From the NCBI RefSeq assembly GCF_014636235.1, contig NZ_BMDZ01000003.1:62001-126000 (forward strand): 64,000 nucleotides of DNA, written 5' to 3'. Below are positions 43,248 to 53,232 of the stretch, piece by piece. Below the pieces are notes generated by a model. That model was given only the letters and a program-made list of their open reading frames with translations. It was not told the origin of the DNA and ran no database searches. Position 1 is the first letter of the stretch. Each line of letters opens with the position of its first letter. The position numbers and the translations under genes were made by a program. This DNA is from Tistrella bauzanensis. GTDB taxonomy: Bacteria > Pseudomonadota > Alphaproteobacteria > Tistrellales > Tistrellaceae.

Positions 43248-44594
43248 GTGAGACGATCGATACTTGCAGCGGTGCTCGCTGCCGGCACGATGCTGGCCAC
43301 GCCGTTGGCTGCCATGGCGGAAACGCTTCAGGATGCGCTGGTCGCGTCCTATGTCACCAATCCCCGGATCGATGCGGCGCGCGCCCAGTTGCGGGCGGTT
43401 GACGAGAACGTGCCCACCGCCCTGGCTGGTCGCCGGCCGCAGGCGCAGGTGCAGGGCAGCGCCGGCCGTGCCGGGACGTCGGCGGGGGACAGCAAGACTT
43501 ACGGCACGGATCCCCGATCCGTCACCCTCCAGGTCACGCAGCCGGTGTGGACCGGTGGCCGGGTCGATGCTCAGCTCGGTCAGGCCGAGGCACAGGTGAT
43601 GGCAACGCGGGAGCAGGTCCGCAGCATTGAGCAGGACGTGCTGCGCGAGGCGGCGACCGCCTATGGCGACGTCTATCGCGACCGGTCTGTAGTTGAGCTG
43701 AATGTCAATAACATCAAGGTTCTGGAGCGGCAACTTCAGGCGACGCGCGATCGTTTCGAGGTGGGCGAGGTGACCCGCACCGATGTGGCGCAGGCCGAGG
43801 CGCGACTGGCGTTGGCCCAGGCCGATCTGACCCGCGCGCGCGGCGCACTGGCCAGTTCCGAGGCAACCTATATGCGGGTCGTGGGGCAGGCGCCCGAGGC
43901 GCTCGAAGTCCCGCGCGCCTTTCCCGACCTGCCGATGTCGCGTCCCGATGCCATTGCGCGGGCGCGCGATGACAATCCATCGGTGCGCTCGGCCCGCTTC
44001 ACGGTCGAGGTGGCCGAGCAGCAGGTGCAGTCGGCCCAGGCGACCCGCATGCCGCAGGTCTCTCTGGTCGGCAGCCATCAGCGCGAGCGCGACAGTTCCT
44101 ATGCGCTCGACCGCACCGAGGACAGCCGGGTCGTGGCCCAGCTGACCGTCCCGCTCTATCAGGGCGGCAGCGAGTTTTCCGGCATCCGTCAGGCCAAGGA
44201 GACCCGTGCCCAGCGGCGCGGCGAGTTGATGACCGCCGAGCGCCAGGCCGTCGAGGGCGCCACCGCCGCCTGGGAGACGCTGCAATCGGCGCGGGCGTCG
44301 ATCGTATCGATCGACGCCGCCGTGCGCGCGGCCGACATCGCCCTGGAAGGTGTGCGTGAAGAGGCAGCCGTCGGCGCCCGCACCACGCTGGATGTGCTGG
44401 ATGCCGAACAGGAGCTGTTTCAGGCCCGGGTCAATCTGGTCGGCGCCCAGCGCGACGTGATCGTTGCCGGCTTCCAGCTGGCGGCGGCGATCGGCGCCCT
44501 TGACATCGCCGCGGTGTCGGCGACCACGCCGGTCTATGACCCGCAGGACAACTACCGCAAAGTTCGCGACGCCTGGTGGGGCACCGGCGACTGA
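43248..44594 (+). CDS. tolC: TolC family outer-membrane channel protein
   Basis: A 448-residue outer-membrane efflux protein. A signal peptide spans about residues 1-24 (SILAAVLAAGTMLATPLAA then AMA). Two OEP repeats (about 30-220 and 235-425) have the long helical hairpins of the periplasmic tunnel, with the internal SxxxxLxQPLFxGG-like segment LTVPLYQGG. It forms the exit duct for drug efflux and type I secretion. The start is GTG with GAGGGATGGGA upstream; frame extends further up but would overlap pcm. It ends before a strong hairpin. Confidence 0.93.
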   Translation: MRRSILAAVLAAGTMLATPLAAMAETLQDALVASYVTNPRIDAARAQLRAVDENVPTALAGRRPQAQVQGSAGRAGTSAGDSKTYGTDPRSVTLQVTQPVWTGGRVDAQLGQAEAQVMATREQVRSIEQDVLREAATAYGDVYRDRSVVELNVNNIKVLERQLQATRDRFEVGEVTRTDVAQAEARLALAQADLTRARGALASSEATYMRVVGQAPEALEVPRAFPDLPMSRPDAIARARDDNPSVRSARFTVEVAEQQVQSAQATRMPQVSLVGSHQRERDSSYALDRTEDSRVVAQLTVPLYQGGSEFSGIRQAKETRAQRRGELMTAERQAVEGATAAWETLQSARASIVSIDAAVRAADIALEGVREEAAVGARTTLDVLDAEQELFQARVNLVGAQRDVIVAGFQLAAAIGALDIAAVSATTPVYDPQDNYRKVRDAWWGTGD

Positions 44595-44624
44595 GCGGCG
44601 GCAACCACACCGGATCCAGCCAGC

Positions 44625-44655
44625 GAGCCGGCCCCGTCACAGGCGGGGCCGGCTC
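44625..44655 (+). terminator. Hairpin terminator after tolC
   Basis: GAGCCGGCCCCG (44625-44636) pairs perfectly with CGGGGCCGGCTC (44644-44655) over a seven-base loop. It is 31 bases after the tolC stop. There is no T-run, so termination may be partial or Rho-assisted. Confidence 0.6.
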
Positions 44656-44731
44656 GTCGTCGCTGGCATTCATCCGCCGACTGCCTTAGAGTGGCGGCAA
44701 CCGGACACGCGTGAGGAGCCCCAAGGGGCCG

Positions 44732-45490
44732 ATGACCGACAGGACTCAGAACCAGGAACCGTCGATGGAGGAAATTCTCGCCTCCATCCGGCGTATCATC
44801 GCCGAAGAAGACGGTGAGGAGGGTGGCGCGGCGGCACAAGCCGCACCGGCGGCCGCACCCGCACGCCGGGATGACCGTGAGGATGTGCTCGACCTGATCG
44901 ATGTGGTCGAGCCCGATCCCTTCGATGATCCGGCGCCTGAGCCGGAACCGGACCCGGGCGATGACATGGCCGCGGATGACGACTTCGACGACGACTTCGC
45001 GCGCGGTCCCAGCTTCGCTGCCAGTGCGGATGACGACATGTTCGATGACGAGCCCAAGCCCAAGCCCAAGCCTGCGTCCGCCAAGCCGGCGGCGGCACCT
45101 GCGGCCGAGGATCCATGGGATATGCTGAATGACGCCGATGACGAGGCGGCATTCGACGATCCGGAGCCCGAACCACAGCCCGTCCCTGAACCCCGGCCCG
45201 CACCCCGGCCGCAGCCGGCGGCAGCCCCGTCGGGCGAGGGCCTGATGTCGCAGGCGGCAAGTGCCGCGACGGTCGCGGCCTTCGCCAGCCTGGGGCAGGC
45301 TCTGGTGGGCGGCGGCGGCGATCAGCGCCGGCCTGAAGCGGCCTTCGGCGGCCGCACGCTTGAGGATCTGGTGGCCGATATCCTGCGGCCGCTGCTGAAG
45401 GACTGGCTGGACCACAACCTGCCGCCGATGGTCGAACAACTGGTCCGCGAGGAAATCCAGCGGCTGGTAGAACGCTCGCTGCGCCCGTGA
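44732..45490 (+). CDS. popZ: PopZ-like polar organising protein (DUF2497)
   Basis: A 252-residue protein with the PopZ layout. A short conserved N-terminal helix (SMEEILASIRRIIAEED, about 10-26) is followed by a long acidic, Pro/Ala-rich disordered region (about 30-165). A conserved helical C-terminus (about 210-252, LEDLVADILRPLLKDWLD then LPPMVEQLVREEIQRLVE) ends it. In Caulobacter PopZ condenses at the cell pole and anchors ParB/centromere and signalling proteins. The linker here is longer than Caulobacter's. AAGGGG lies six bases before the ATG at 44732. It lies between tolC and valS, a common alphaproteobacterial order. Confidence 0.9.
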   Translation: MTDRTQNQEPSMEEILASIRRIIAEEDGEEGGAAAQAAPAAAPARRDDREDVLDLIDVVEPDPFDDPAPEPEPDPGDDMAADDDFDDDFARGPSFAASADDDMFDDEPKPKPKPASAKPAAAPAAEDPWDMLNDADDEAAFDDPEPEPQPVPEPRPAPRPQPAAAPSGEGLMSQAASAATVAAFASLGQALVGGGGDQRRPEAAFGGRTLEDLVADILRPLLKDWLDHNLPPMVEQLVREEIQRLVERSLRP

Positions 45491-45691
45491 GCGCGGCACC
45501 GGTGTCTGGCGGGCGCGGTTCCGCCGCCACCTCTCTGATATTCCGCCGGGCCTGATGGCCTGCCACCGGCCCGGATCATGGCCTGTGGCAGGCCGGGTCC
45601 GGCCCCGCATCGACTGCGGATGCATCGATCGGCGGATGGGCCGCGTCATCGCTCTGGCCTGCCGCCCCAGAAGACAGCGGAACGGAACGGT

Positions 45692-48361
45692 ATGCTGGAC
45701 AAGACCTTCCGGCCTCAGGACACCGAGGCCGAGATCTATGAGGGCTGGCGCCGGAGCGGCGCCTTCCAGGCGGACACGCAGGCCGATGGCGCCCCCTTTA
45801 CGATCATGATGCCGCCGCCGAATGTGACCGGCAGCCTTCATATCGGCCATGCGCTGACCATGACCATTCAGGATGCGCTGACCCGCTATCGGCGGATGAC
45901 CGGCCGCGATGCGCTGTGGCAGCCGGGCACCGACCATGCCGGCATCGCCACTCAGATGGTCGTGGAGCGTCAACTGGCCGAGCAGGGGATCACCCGCAAC
46001 GACGTCGGCCGCGACGGGCTGATCGAGCGGATCTGGGCCTGGAAGGAACAGTCCGGCGGCCGCATCCTGGATCAGTTGACCCGGCTCGGGGCCTCGGCCG
46101 ACTGGCCGCGCGAGCGTTTCACCATGGACCCGGCCTTCTCGGATGCGGTGCGCAAGGTGTTCGTCACCCTGCACAAGCAGGGGCTGATCTATCGCGACAA
46201 GCGGCTGGTCAACTGGGATCCCAAGCTCAAGACCGCGATTTCCGACCTTGAGGTCGAGCCGCGTGAGGTGAAGGGCCATTACTGGCACCTGCGCTATCCA
46301 CTGGCCGACGGGTCCGGCCGTCATATCGTGGTCGCGACCACCCGGCCCGAAACCATGCTGGGCGACACGGCGGTTGCGGTGCACCCCACCGACGAGCGCT
46401 ATACCGACCTGATCGGCTGCGAGGTGCTGCTGCCGCTGACCGGCCGGCGGATTCCGATCGTCGCCGACGAATATTCCGACCCCGAGAAGGGATCGGGCGC
46501 GGTCAAGATCACGCCTGCCCATGACTTCAACGATTTCGAGGTCGGCAGGCGCCATGATCTGGCGATGATCAACGTGCTCGACGCCGACGGCCGGATCGTG
46601 ACCGATGCGGTGATCCCCGCCGCCTATCGCGGGCTCGACCGCTTCCAGGCGCGCGAGCGGATCGCAGCCGACATGGAGGCCGCCGGTCTGCTTGAGGCGA
46701 TCGAGCCGGTCACCCATACGGTGCCTTACGGCGACCGGTCGGGCGTGGTGATCGAGCCGTGGCTGACCGATCAGTGGTATGTCGATGCGCCGAAGCTGGC
46801 GGGTCCGGCGATCGAGGCGGTCGAAAGCGGCAAAACCGTCTTCGTGCCCCGGCAGTGGGAGAACACCTATTACGACTGGATGCGCAACATCCAGCCGTGG
46901 TGCGTGTCGCGCCAGATCTGGTGGGGACATCGGGTGCCGGCCTGGTACGGCCCGGACGGTGCGGTGTTCGTCGAGGAAACCGAGGCCGAAGCCCGTGCCG
47001 CGGCGCTGGCCCATTATGGCGAGGCGGTAACGCTCAGCCAGGATACCGACGTGCTCGATACCTGGTTCAGCTCGGCGCTCTGGCCGTTCGGCACGCTGGG
47101 CTGGCCCGAACAGACGCCTGAGCTTGCCCGTTATTATCCGGGTGACGTGCTGGTCACCGGCTTTGACATCATCTTCTTCTGGGTCGCCCGGATGATGATG
47201 ATGGGTCTGCACTTCATGGGCGACGTGCCGTTCCGCACCGTCTATATCCATGCCCTGGTCCGTGACGAGAAGGGCCAGAAGATGTCGAAGTCGAAGGGGA
47301 ACGTCATCGACCCCATCGATCTGATCGACAAATACGGCGCCGATGCGGTGCGTTTCACCCTGTTGGCCCTGGCGGCTCAGGGCCGTGACGTCAAGCTGGC
47401 CGAGGCCCGGGTCGCCGGCTATCGCAATTTCTCGACCAAGCTGTGGAATGCCGCCCGTTTCGCCGAAATGAACGGCGCCGAGAGCATTGAGGGGTTCGAT
47501 CCCTCGGCCGTGACCCATGTGCTGAACCGCTGGATCGTGGGCGAGACCGCGCGCGCGGTTGCCGCGGTCACCGAGGGGTTGGAGGCGTTCCGCTTCAACG
47601 AGGCGGCGCAGGCCGCCTATCGCTTCACCTGGGATATCGTCTGCGACTGGTATGTGGAACTGGCGAAGCCGGTTCTGCAGGGCGGCGACAGTGGTGCCGT
47701 GCAGGCCGAAACCCGCGCGACGCTGGCCTGGGTGCTGGACCAGATCCTGTTGCTGCTGCACCCGATGATGCCGTTCATGACCGAGCAGCTGTGGGCGACG
47801 CGGCCCGGCAGCCGTGTTGGCACCGCGATCAACGGCCAATGGCCCGCGCTCGATCCGAAGACGCTGTCCGATCCGGCCGCCGATGCCGAAATCGGTTGGC
47901 TGATCGAGGTGGTGTCGGCCGTCCGCAGCGTGCGCTCGGAACTGAATGTGCCGCCTGCCGCCCGCGTGCCGGTGCTATTCCGGGCCGCATCGGACGTCAC
48001 CCGCGCCCGTGCCGCCACCCATGGTGACGCCATCGGCCGGCTGGCCCGTGCCGAGGCGGTCGATTTCGTCGAGGGCGAGGTCGCCGGCACCGTCGAGACG
48101 CTGGTCAGCGGCGAGGTCGTGCTGCTGCCGATCGCATCGGTGATCGACGTCGCGGTCGAGGCCAAACGGCTGGACGGCGAAATCGCCAGGCTGGATCGCG
48201 ATATCACCGGCATCGACAAGCGGCTGGACAATCCGGCCTTCGTCGCCAAGGCGCCGGCCGAGGTGGTGGAGGAGAATCGCGAGCGCCGGGAGCAGGCCGT
48301 GGCCGATCGTGCGGCTCTGGTTGCGGCGCTGGCACGGGTTCAGGCCATGCGCCAGGCGTGA
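45692..48361 (+). CDS. valS: Valyl-tRNA synthetase
   Basis: An 889-residue class Ia synthetase charging tRNA-Val. The HIGH motif is LHIGHAL at about 49-55, with PPPNVTG before it. The CP1 editing domain is inserted around 180-400. KMSKSKGN is at about 530-537. An anticodon-binding domain and a C-terminal coiled coil (about 820-889) that contacts the tRNA complete it. The ATG at 45692 is chosen because the family starts LDKTFRP; GGAACGG lies just upstream. Open frame before it has no family similarity. Confidence 0.97.
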   Translation: MLDKTFRPQDTEAEIYEGWRRSGAFQADTQADGAPFTIMMPPPNVTGSLHIGHALTMTIQDALTRYRRMTGRDALWQPGTDHAGIATQMVVERQLAEQGITRNDVGRDGLIERIWAWKEQSGGRILDQLTRLGASADWPRERFTMDPAFSDAVRKVFVTLHKQGLIYRDKRLVNWDPKLKTAISDLEVEPREVKGHYWHLRYPLADGSGRHIVVATTRPETMLGDTAVAVHPTDERYTDLIGCEVLLPLTGRRIPIVADEYSDPEKGSGAVKITPAHDFNDFEVGRRHDLAMINVLDADGRIVTDAVIPAAYRGLDRFQARERIAADMEAAGLLEAIEPVTHTVPYGDRSGVVIEPWLTDQWYVDAPKLAGPAIEAVESGKTVFVPRQWENTYYDWMRNIQPWCVSRQIWWGHRVPAWYGPDGAVFVEETEAEARAAALAHYGEAVTLSQDTDVLDTWFSSALWPFGTLGWPEQTPELARYYPGDVLVTGFDIIFFWVARMMMMGLHFMGDVPFRTVYIHALVRDEKGQKMSKSKGNVIDPIDLIDKYGADAVRFTLLALAAQGRDVKLAEARVAGYRNFSTKLWNAARFAEMNGAESIEGFDPSAVTHVLNRWIVGETARAVAAVTEGLEAFRFNEAAQAAYRFTWDIVCDWYVELAKPVLQGGDSGAVQAETRATLAWVLDQILLLLHPMMPFMTEQLWATRPGSRVGTAINGQWPALDPKTLSDPAADAEIGWLIEVVSAVRSVRSELNVPPAARVPVLFRAASDVTRARAATHGDAIGRLARAEAVDFVEGEVAGTVETLVSGEVVLLPIASVIDVAVEAKRLDGEIARLDRDITGIDKRLDNPAFVAKAPAEVVEENRERREQAVADRAALVAALARVQAMRQA

Positions 48362-48388
48362 TCATCCGTCAGATCTGAATGCGGTCAC

Positions 48389-48422
48389 GAACGGCCGCCG
48401 CCCACAAGGGTGGCGGCCGTTC
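48389..48422. terminator. Hairpin between convergent valS and SMP-30 genes
   Basis: GAACGGCCGCCGCCC pairs with GGGTGGCGGCCGTTC around ACAA, a stem of about 15 bp. It lies between the two convergent stop codons. It has no T-run, yet its strength and place suggest a shared termination signal. Confidence 0.6.
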
Positions 48423-48429
48423 GCATGTC

Positions 48430-49476
48430 TCAGCGCGCGTCGTGCCAATGGACCATGGGCAGACCCGCCACAGGCGCGCGAAAGAACGGGATCGTGGTGC
48501 CTCTCAGGCTGCCCAGATACACTGTCCGCAGATCCGGACCGCCGAAGGTGACGCTGGCCATCCACGGCGCCAGGGTGCCCTGCGCCATCATCATGTCGTC
48601 GACCGTGGCGGTCCCCTGGTCGATCTTTGCCATATAGGTGCGCGATATGTCGGGATCGCCGTCATCCAGCAGGATGCGCAGATCGCCCTCGGGCGTGATG
48701 GCGACCAGACGGTCGACCATGATCAACGTGCACCACAGATTGCCATAGGCGTCGAAGGCGATGCCGTCGGGCGGTCCGCCGAGATGGCCGGGGCCGAAGA
48801 TCTCGCGGTCGGTGAGCGTCACCCCTTGCGGGGTTTCCACCACCCGCATCTGGCTGATATGCGGCCCGGTCGTTTCCACGACATACAGCCAGCTCTCTGT
48901 GGCATCGAACCGGATCTCGTTGGTAAAGGCGAAGCCATCGGCCACGACCCGCAGACCGTGTTCGTCCATCACCGCGATATAGCCGTCGCTGACACGGCTC
49001 AATGCTGCCGTGGTCCATGGATTGACCCGGGTCGAGACCGTCAGCCAGACGCGGTCCTTCGTGTCGCGCAGAACGAAATTCACCTTGCCGATCGGCTGGC
49101 CGTCGATCTGGTCATGGAGCGTGCGCACCATGCCGTCGCGGGACATCACTTCCAGCAGATCGGTGCCGAAATTGGCGATCAGGATGTCGCCATTGCGGGC
49201 GAAGGCGAGGCCATTGGGCAGGGTGCCCTGGGTGAACTTGGCCTCCAGTGCCGCTGTCGACGTCTGATCGGCCGTGGCGAAGCGAGCATCGGCACGCTGG
49301 CTGATGAAGTGCTGGCTGCCATCGGCGGCGATGCGCGTCACACCGCCGCGGGCATCCGCCGCCCACAGCGTGCCGTCGGGTTCGGCCAGAATGCATTCGG
49401 GGCGCTGCAGATCGTGGCCGATCGTGTCGATCAGGGTACGATCGACCGTGAAGTCGTCGAGGGGATTGCGGGGCAT
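48430..49476 (-). CDS. SMP-30/gluconolactonase family protein
   Basis: A 348-residue beta-propeller of the SMP-30/gluconolactonase/LRE-like family. Features include RPECILAEPDGTLWAADARG near 25-45, GLAFARNGDILIANFGTD near 108-125, and PPDGIAFDAYGNLWCTL near 230-246, which supply metal-ligand residues. Such enzymes hydrolyse sugar lactones or related esters; the substrate is unknown. No signal peptide is evident. GGGAGGA lies eight bases before the ATG at 49476 and decides the start. It is a single gene convergent with valS. Confidence 0.85.
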   Translation of the reverse strand: MPRNPLDDFTVDRTLIDTIGHDLQRPECILAEPDGTLWAADARGGVTRIAADGSQHFISQRADARFATADQTSTAALEAKFTQGTLPNGLAFARNGDILIANFGTDLLEVMSRDGMVRTLHDQIDGQPIGKVNFVLRDTKDRVWLTVSTRVNPWTTAALSRVSDGYIAVMDEHGLRVVADGFAFTNEIRFDATESWLYVVETTGPHISQMRVVETPQGVTLTDREIFGPGHLGGPPDGIAFDAYGNLWCTLIMVDRLVAITPEGDLRILLDDGDPDISRTYMAKIDQGTATVDDMMMAQGTLAPWMASVTFGGPDLRTVYLGSLRGTTIPFFRAPVAGLPMVHWHDAR

Positions 49477-49545
49477 CGGGTCGTCCTCCCGGGCGTGGTG
49501 CATCGGCGGCCGGCGCCAGGGCCGATGCGCTTTTCTGGACGACCA

Positions 49546-50655
49546 TCATGCCATCGCGCGGGGGATGCGCTGCAACATCCAACTGTCGGGCAGGGTGAAA
49601 CCCGGCATGTCGCCACGCACGACCGCCAGTGCCACGGCCGCGATGTCCTGGTCATAGCAGCGCCCGTCATTGCGCGCCAGTTCAGCTTCCACCGCCGACA
49701 GGGTCAGATGCCGGCGATAGGGCCGGTCGGTCAGCATGGCGTCGACGACATCGGCGACCATCACGATCCTGACCGGCAGCGGGATGTCGCAGCCGGCAAG
49801 GCCGCACGGATAGCCACTGCCGTCCAGCCGTTCGTGATGGCTTGAGATGATCAGACGGACCGTCTGCGGCAGGTCCAGATTGCCGGTCATGTCGGCACCG
49901 ATACGGGCATGGGCGCGGATCAGGGCCAGTTCCTCGTCGATCAGCCGGCCGGGTTTCACCAGCAGGCTGGTCGGGATGCCCAGCTTGCCGACATCGTGCA
50001 GCAGCGCGCCCAGCCTGATCATCTCGCGGGTTTCCTGGTCGATCCCCAGTGCCACCGCAATGGCGACCGACAGTTCCGACACCTGATGCTGGTGACCGGC
50101 GGTATAGGGGTCGCGGGTCTCCACGGCGGTTGCCAGGGCATCGACGGCGGTGCGCAGGGTTCGGGTCAGGCGTGCCTGAAGGGCATCCTGATCGGCCGAG
50201 AGCCGGCGCGCCCGCTCTTCCAGGTCATGCAGGGGCGTGATGTCCAGCGCCGAGCCGAAGATGCGCCTGATCGAACCGTCCGGTGACGGCACCGGAATCA
50301 GGGTGGTGCGCCACCAGCGCACGCCGTTCGGCATCGTCAGGCACTCGTCATAGGTCTGGATCTGCCGGGAGGTCATGCAGATCCGGTAATTCGGCACGAC
50401 CTGTGCCGAGATATCGGCCATCAGCGGCATGTCCATGCGCCGGCCCATCATCGTCGCGCGGTCCATGCCGGTCGCCTGCTCGTGCAGGCTGTTGCTGGCC
50501 CGGAACACGAAGCCATCGGCCACGGCATCGATCACGAAAGCCGGTGTCGCCACCAGTTCGACGAAGTCGACCAGATCCTGATCCGACGCGTCGAGCAGCA
50601 GTCTCGCGACCGTGCTGGACCGCCTTTCCTCATCAATGCCGCCCTGGCCTGCCAC
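49546..50655 (-). CDS. PAS-HD-GYP domain protein (cyclic-di-GMP phosphodiesterase type)
   Basis: A 369-residue signalling protein. An N-terminal PAS domain (about 25-145) is followed by a short helical linker and an HD-GYP domain (about 175-360). The metal/catalytic HD is in LLHDVGKLGIP (about 217-227) and the GYP signature in HHERLDGSGYP (about 272-282). HD-GYP proteins degrade cyclic di-GMP, so this one probably links a PAS-sensed cue to c-di-GMP levels in the cytosol. No membrane segment is seen. It could affect the pilus-like locus in this window, but nothing in the sequence shows that. Confidence 0.9.
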   Translation of the reverse strand: MAGQGGIDEERRSSTVARLLLDASDQDLVDFVELVATPAFVIDAVADGFVFRASNSLHEQATGMDRATMMGRRMDMPLMADISAQVVPNYRICMTSRQIQTYDECLTMPNGVRWWRTTLIPVPSPDGSIRRIFGSALDITPLHDLEERARRLSADQDALQARLTRTLRTAVDALATAVETRDPYTAGHQHQVSELSVAIAVALGIDQETREMIRLGALLHDVGKLGIPTSLLVKPGRLIDEELALIRAHARIGADMTGNLDLPQTVRLIISSHHERLDGSGYPCGLAGCDIPLPVRIVMVADVVDAMLTDRPYRRHLTLSAVEAELARNDGRCYDQDIAAVALAVVRGDMPGFTLPDSWMLQRIPRAMA

Positions 50656-50747
50656 GATGGGTTGTGTCCGCCGCTGTGATACTCAATGGGGCATGCATAG
50701 CGGAACATCATTGAGAAATCGTTTACAGTGCGGGTGTCTGCGGTCGA

Positions 50748-51623
50748 TCAGCCGACATCGAGACCAAGGTCGAGGATCGGCGCGCTGTGGGTCAGCCAGC
50801 CCGCCGAGATCAGATCCACCCCGCTTGCGGCGACAGCGGCGACGGTGTCTCGGCTGATCCGGCCCGATGCCTCGGTCATCGCCCGGCCGGCGGTGATCGC
50901 CACGGCGTCCGCCAGCATGCCAGGGGTCATGTTGTCGAGCAGCACGGCGTCCACGCCGGCCTCCAGCGCCAGCATCAACTGGTCCAGCCGGTCCACCTCC
51001 ACCTCGATCTTCACCAGATGGCCGATGCTGCGGCGGGCGCGGGTGATTGCCTGTGTCACGCCGCCGGCGACCGCGATGTGGTTGTCCTTGATCAATACGG
51101 CGTCATCCAGGCCGAAGCGGTGATTGGCGCCGCCGCCCGCCCGCACGGCATATTTCTCCAGCGCCCGCAGGCCCGGCGTGGTCTTGCGGGTGCAGGTGAT
51201 GCGCGCCTTGTGGGGCCGTGCGGCATCGACCAGCCCGGCGGTGGCCGTGGCGATGCCCGACAGCCGCGATGACAGGTTCAGCGCCACCCGTTCCGCCCCC
51301 AGCACCGACCGGGCGGGACCGTCGATGGTCAGCACGACATCGCCGGCCGCGACCCGCGTGCCGTCGGGCCGTTGGATGTCGACGCGGATGGCCGGATCGA
51401 GCAGACGGAAGGCCAGCGCCGCGATGCCGGCCCCCGCGATCACGCCCGGCTGGCGGGTGGCGATGGTGCCGCGCAGGCGGGCATCGGCCGGTATCACCGC
51501 CATGCTGGTGATGTCGCCGGCCCGGCCCAGATCCTCGATCAGCGCTGCCCGCACCACCGGTTCGGTCAGGATGTCGGGCAATGGCGGCAGGTCGATTTCG
51601 GTGGCGATGCTGGTCTGGTTCAT
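50748..51623 (-). CDS. nadC: Nicotinate-nucleotide diphosphorylase (quinolinate phosphoribosyltransferase)
   Basis: A 291-residue enzyme converting quinolinate and PRPP to nicotinate mononucleotide, the third step of de novo NAD synthesis. The family motif TRKTTPGLRALEKYAVRAGG is at about 138-157, followed by NHRFGLDDAVLIKDNHI. The later VEVDRLDQLMLALEAGVDAV and LLDNMTP form the barrel. The ATG at 51623 leaves a 19-base gap to nadB; an ATG at 51656 would overlap nadB by 14 bases. It is last in nadA-nadB-nadC. Confidence 0.95.
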   Translation of the reverse strand: MNQTSIATEIDLPPLPDILTEPVVRAALIEDLGRAGDITSMAVIPADARLRGTIATRQPGVIAGAGIAALAFRLLDPAIRVDIQRPDGTRVAAGDVVLTIDGPARSVLGAERVALNLSSRLSGIATATAGLVDAARPHKARITCTRKTTPGLRALEKYAVRAGGGANHRFGLDDAVLIKDNHIAVAGGVTQAITRARRSIGHLVKIEVEVDRLDQLMLALEAGVDAVLLDNMTPGMLADAVAITAGRAMTEASGRISRDTVAAVAASGVDLISAGWLTHSAPILDLGLDVG

Positions 51624-51642
51624 GGGGCTCGCTTCCCGCGGC

Positions 51643-53232
51643 TTATGGATGGGCATGCTGACTGATGATGGCGGAACGCTTAAGGGGCGGCTGCCATGCG
51701 GGGGCACTGTCATCGCCGGCACCGCTATCGCGGCGATAATGGGCACCGATGCTGATTGGCCGGTTGCGGGCCGCCTCGGCGATCAGCCGGCAGACCAGCG
51801 CACGGTCGTGCAATGTGCCGGGCAGGGTCGGATCATCGATCACCGCATCCGCCTGGGCGATCATGCGGTCGAGACCGTCCCGGTCGCGGATCGTGCCGGT
51901 GGTGGCGGTCATCATCCGGCGCAGTGTTCGGGCGATCATCCGACTCCGGCTGGTCGGGGCGGCCATCGACGCACTGGCGGATACCTCCATGGCGCCGGAT
52001 GGCTGATCTGCGGGCAGCCGTCCCGCAATGTCCTCGGCTGCCCAGCCCCCGCAGACCAGGGCTTCGAGCAGCGAGTTCGACGCCAGGCGATTGGCGCCGT
52101 GCAGCCCGGTGGCCGCCACTTCACCCACCGCCCACAATCCATCGATCGAGGTCCGGCCGCGACCATCCACGGCGATGCCGCCCATATGGTAATGGGCAGC
52201 GGCAGCAACCGGGATCGCCTGCCGCACCGGGTCCAGCCCCACGGCCACGCATGCGGCATGGGCATTGGGGAAGCGTCGGGCGAAATCGCGCCCGATGGCC
52301 TTGGTGCCGTCCAGGAACACCCGCCGGCCCTGGGCGGTCGCGGCGGCGACCGCACGTGCCACCACGTCGCGCGGCGCCAGATCGCCGCCATCGACCCCGG
52401 CCATCAGACGGTGGCCCCGGTCGTCGATCAGCACCGCGCCGGCCCCGCGCAGGGCTTCCGAGGCCAATGGCATCGGGTCGCGGCCAATATCGATCGCGGT
52501 CGGGTGCATCTGCACGAATTCCAGGTCACGCAGCCGGGCACCCAGACCTGCGGCCAGGGCGAGCCCGCTGCCCGTGGCACCGGGTGGATTGGTGGTCGCG
52601 GCATAAAGACCGCCGATGCCGCCGGTGGCGAGCACCACGGCCGGTGCGGCGATGGTGGCCGGACGGTCGGCGATGGTGACACCCAGCCCGGCGATACCGC
52701 CCGCGGCATCGCGGTACAGGGCCGTGGCCCTTGCGTGTTCGATGATCTGGATCGAGGGTGTGGCGCGGGCGCGGACGAGCAGGGCGGCCAGGATCGCGTG
52801 TCCGGTGGCATCGCCGCCGGCATGCAGGATGCGGGGCCGGCTGTGGGCCGCTTCCAGGCCGGGGGTCGGGCGTCCGGATGCATCGCTGTCGAAACGGGTG
52901 CCGATCGCCATCAGCCAGTCGATACAGGCAGGTGCTGCGGCGGTGATCCGCGCCGCCATCGCCGGATCGACCAGTCCGGCGCCGGCGGCGATGGTGTCGG
53001 CGGCATGCAGGCCCGGATGGTCGTCCGCGTCGATCGCGGCGGCGATCCCGCCCTGTGCCCAGCCGGTGGCGGCACTGCCTGCCCCCGGCTGGTCTGCCAG
53101 GATCGGGCCCGCCGACAGCACCAGAACCGGCAGCGGCGCCAGTTTCAGCGCCGTGGCGAGCCCGGCGGCACCGGCCCCGACGACGACCACGGCCTGTGGC
53201 GTCGATGATCCGCGAAGGGATGGGCCGGTCAT
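51643..53232 (-). CDS. nadB: L-aspartate oxidase
   Basis: A 529-residue flavoprotein oxidising L-aspartate to iminoaspartate for NadA. The FAD-binding dinucleotide fold is VVVVGAGAAGLATALKL at about 15-31. GSAATGWAQGGIAAA, the active-site region FVQMHPTA, and the C-terminal FAD motif GLHGANRLASNSLLEALV are all in place. The ATG overlaps the nadA stop by one base (TGATG); a GTG three bases earlier is the alternative start. The segment around residues 425-440 is Ser/Ala-rich and probably a loop. Confidence 0.95.
   Translation of the reverse strand: MTGPSLRGSSTPQAVVVVGAGAAGLATALKLAPLPVLVLSAGPILADQPGAGSAATGWAQGGIAAAIDADDHPGLHAADTIAAGAGLVDPAMAARITAAAPACIDWLMAIGTRFDSDASGRPTPGLEAAHSRPRILHAGGDATGHAILAALLVRARATPSIQIIEHARATALYRDAAGGIAGLGVTIADRPATIAAPAVVLATGGIGGLYAATTNPPGATGSGLALAAGLGARLRDLEFVQMHPTAIDIGRDPMPLASEALRGAGAVLIDDRGHRLMAGVDGGDLAPRDVVARAVAAATAQGRRVFLDGTKAIGRDFARRFPNAHAACVAVGLDPVRQAIPVAAAAHYHMGGIAVDGRGRTSIDGLWAVGEVAATGLHGANRLASNSLLEALVCGGWAAEDIAGRLPADQPSGAMEVSASASMAAPTSRSRMIARTLRRMMTATTGTIRDRDGLDRMIAQADAVIDDPTLPGTLHDRALVCRLIAEAARNRPISIGAHYRRDSGAGDDSAPAWQPPLKRSAIISQHAHP

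Noticed and set aside
44552..47839. A 1095-codon open frame on the minus strand
   Set aside because: It is antisense to popZ and valS; no motif or start signal supports it. It is a GC-bias shadow.
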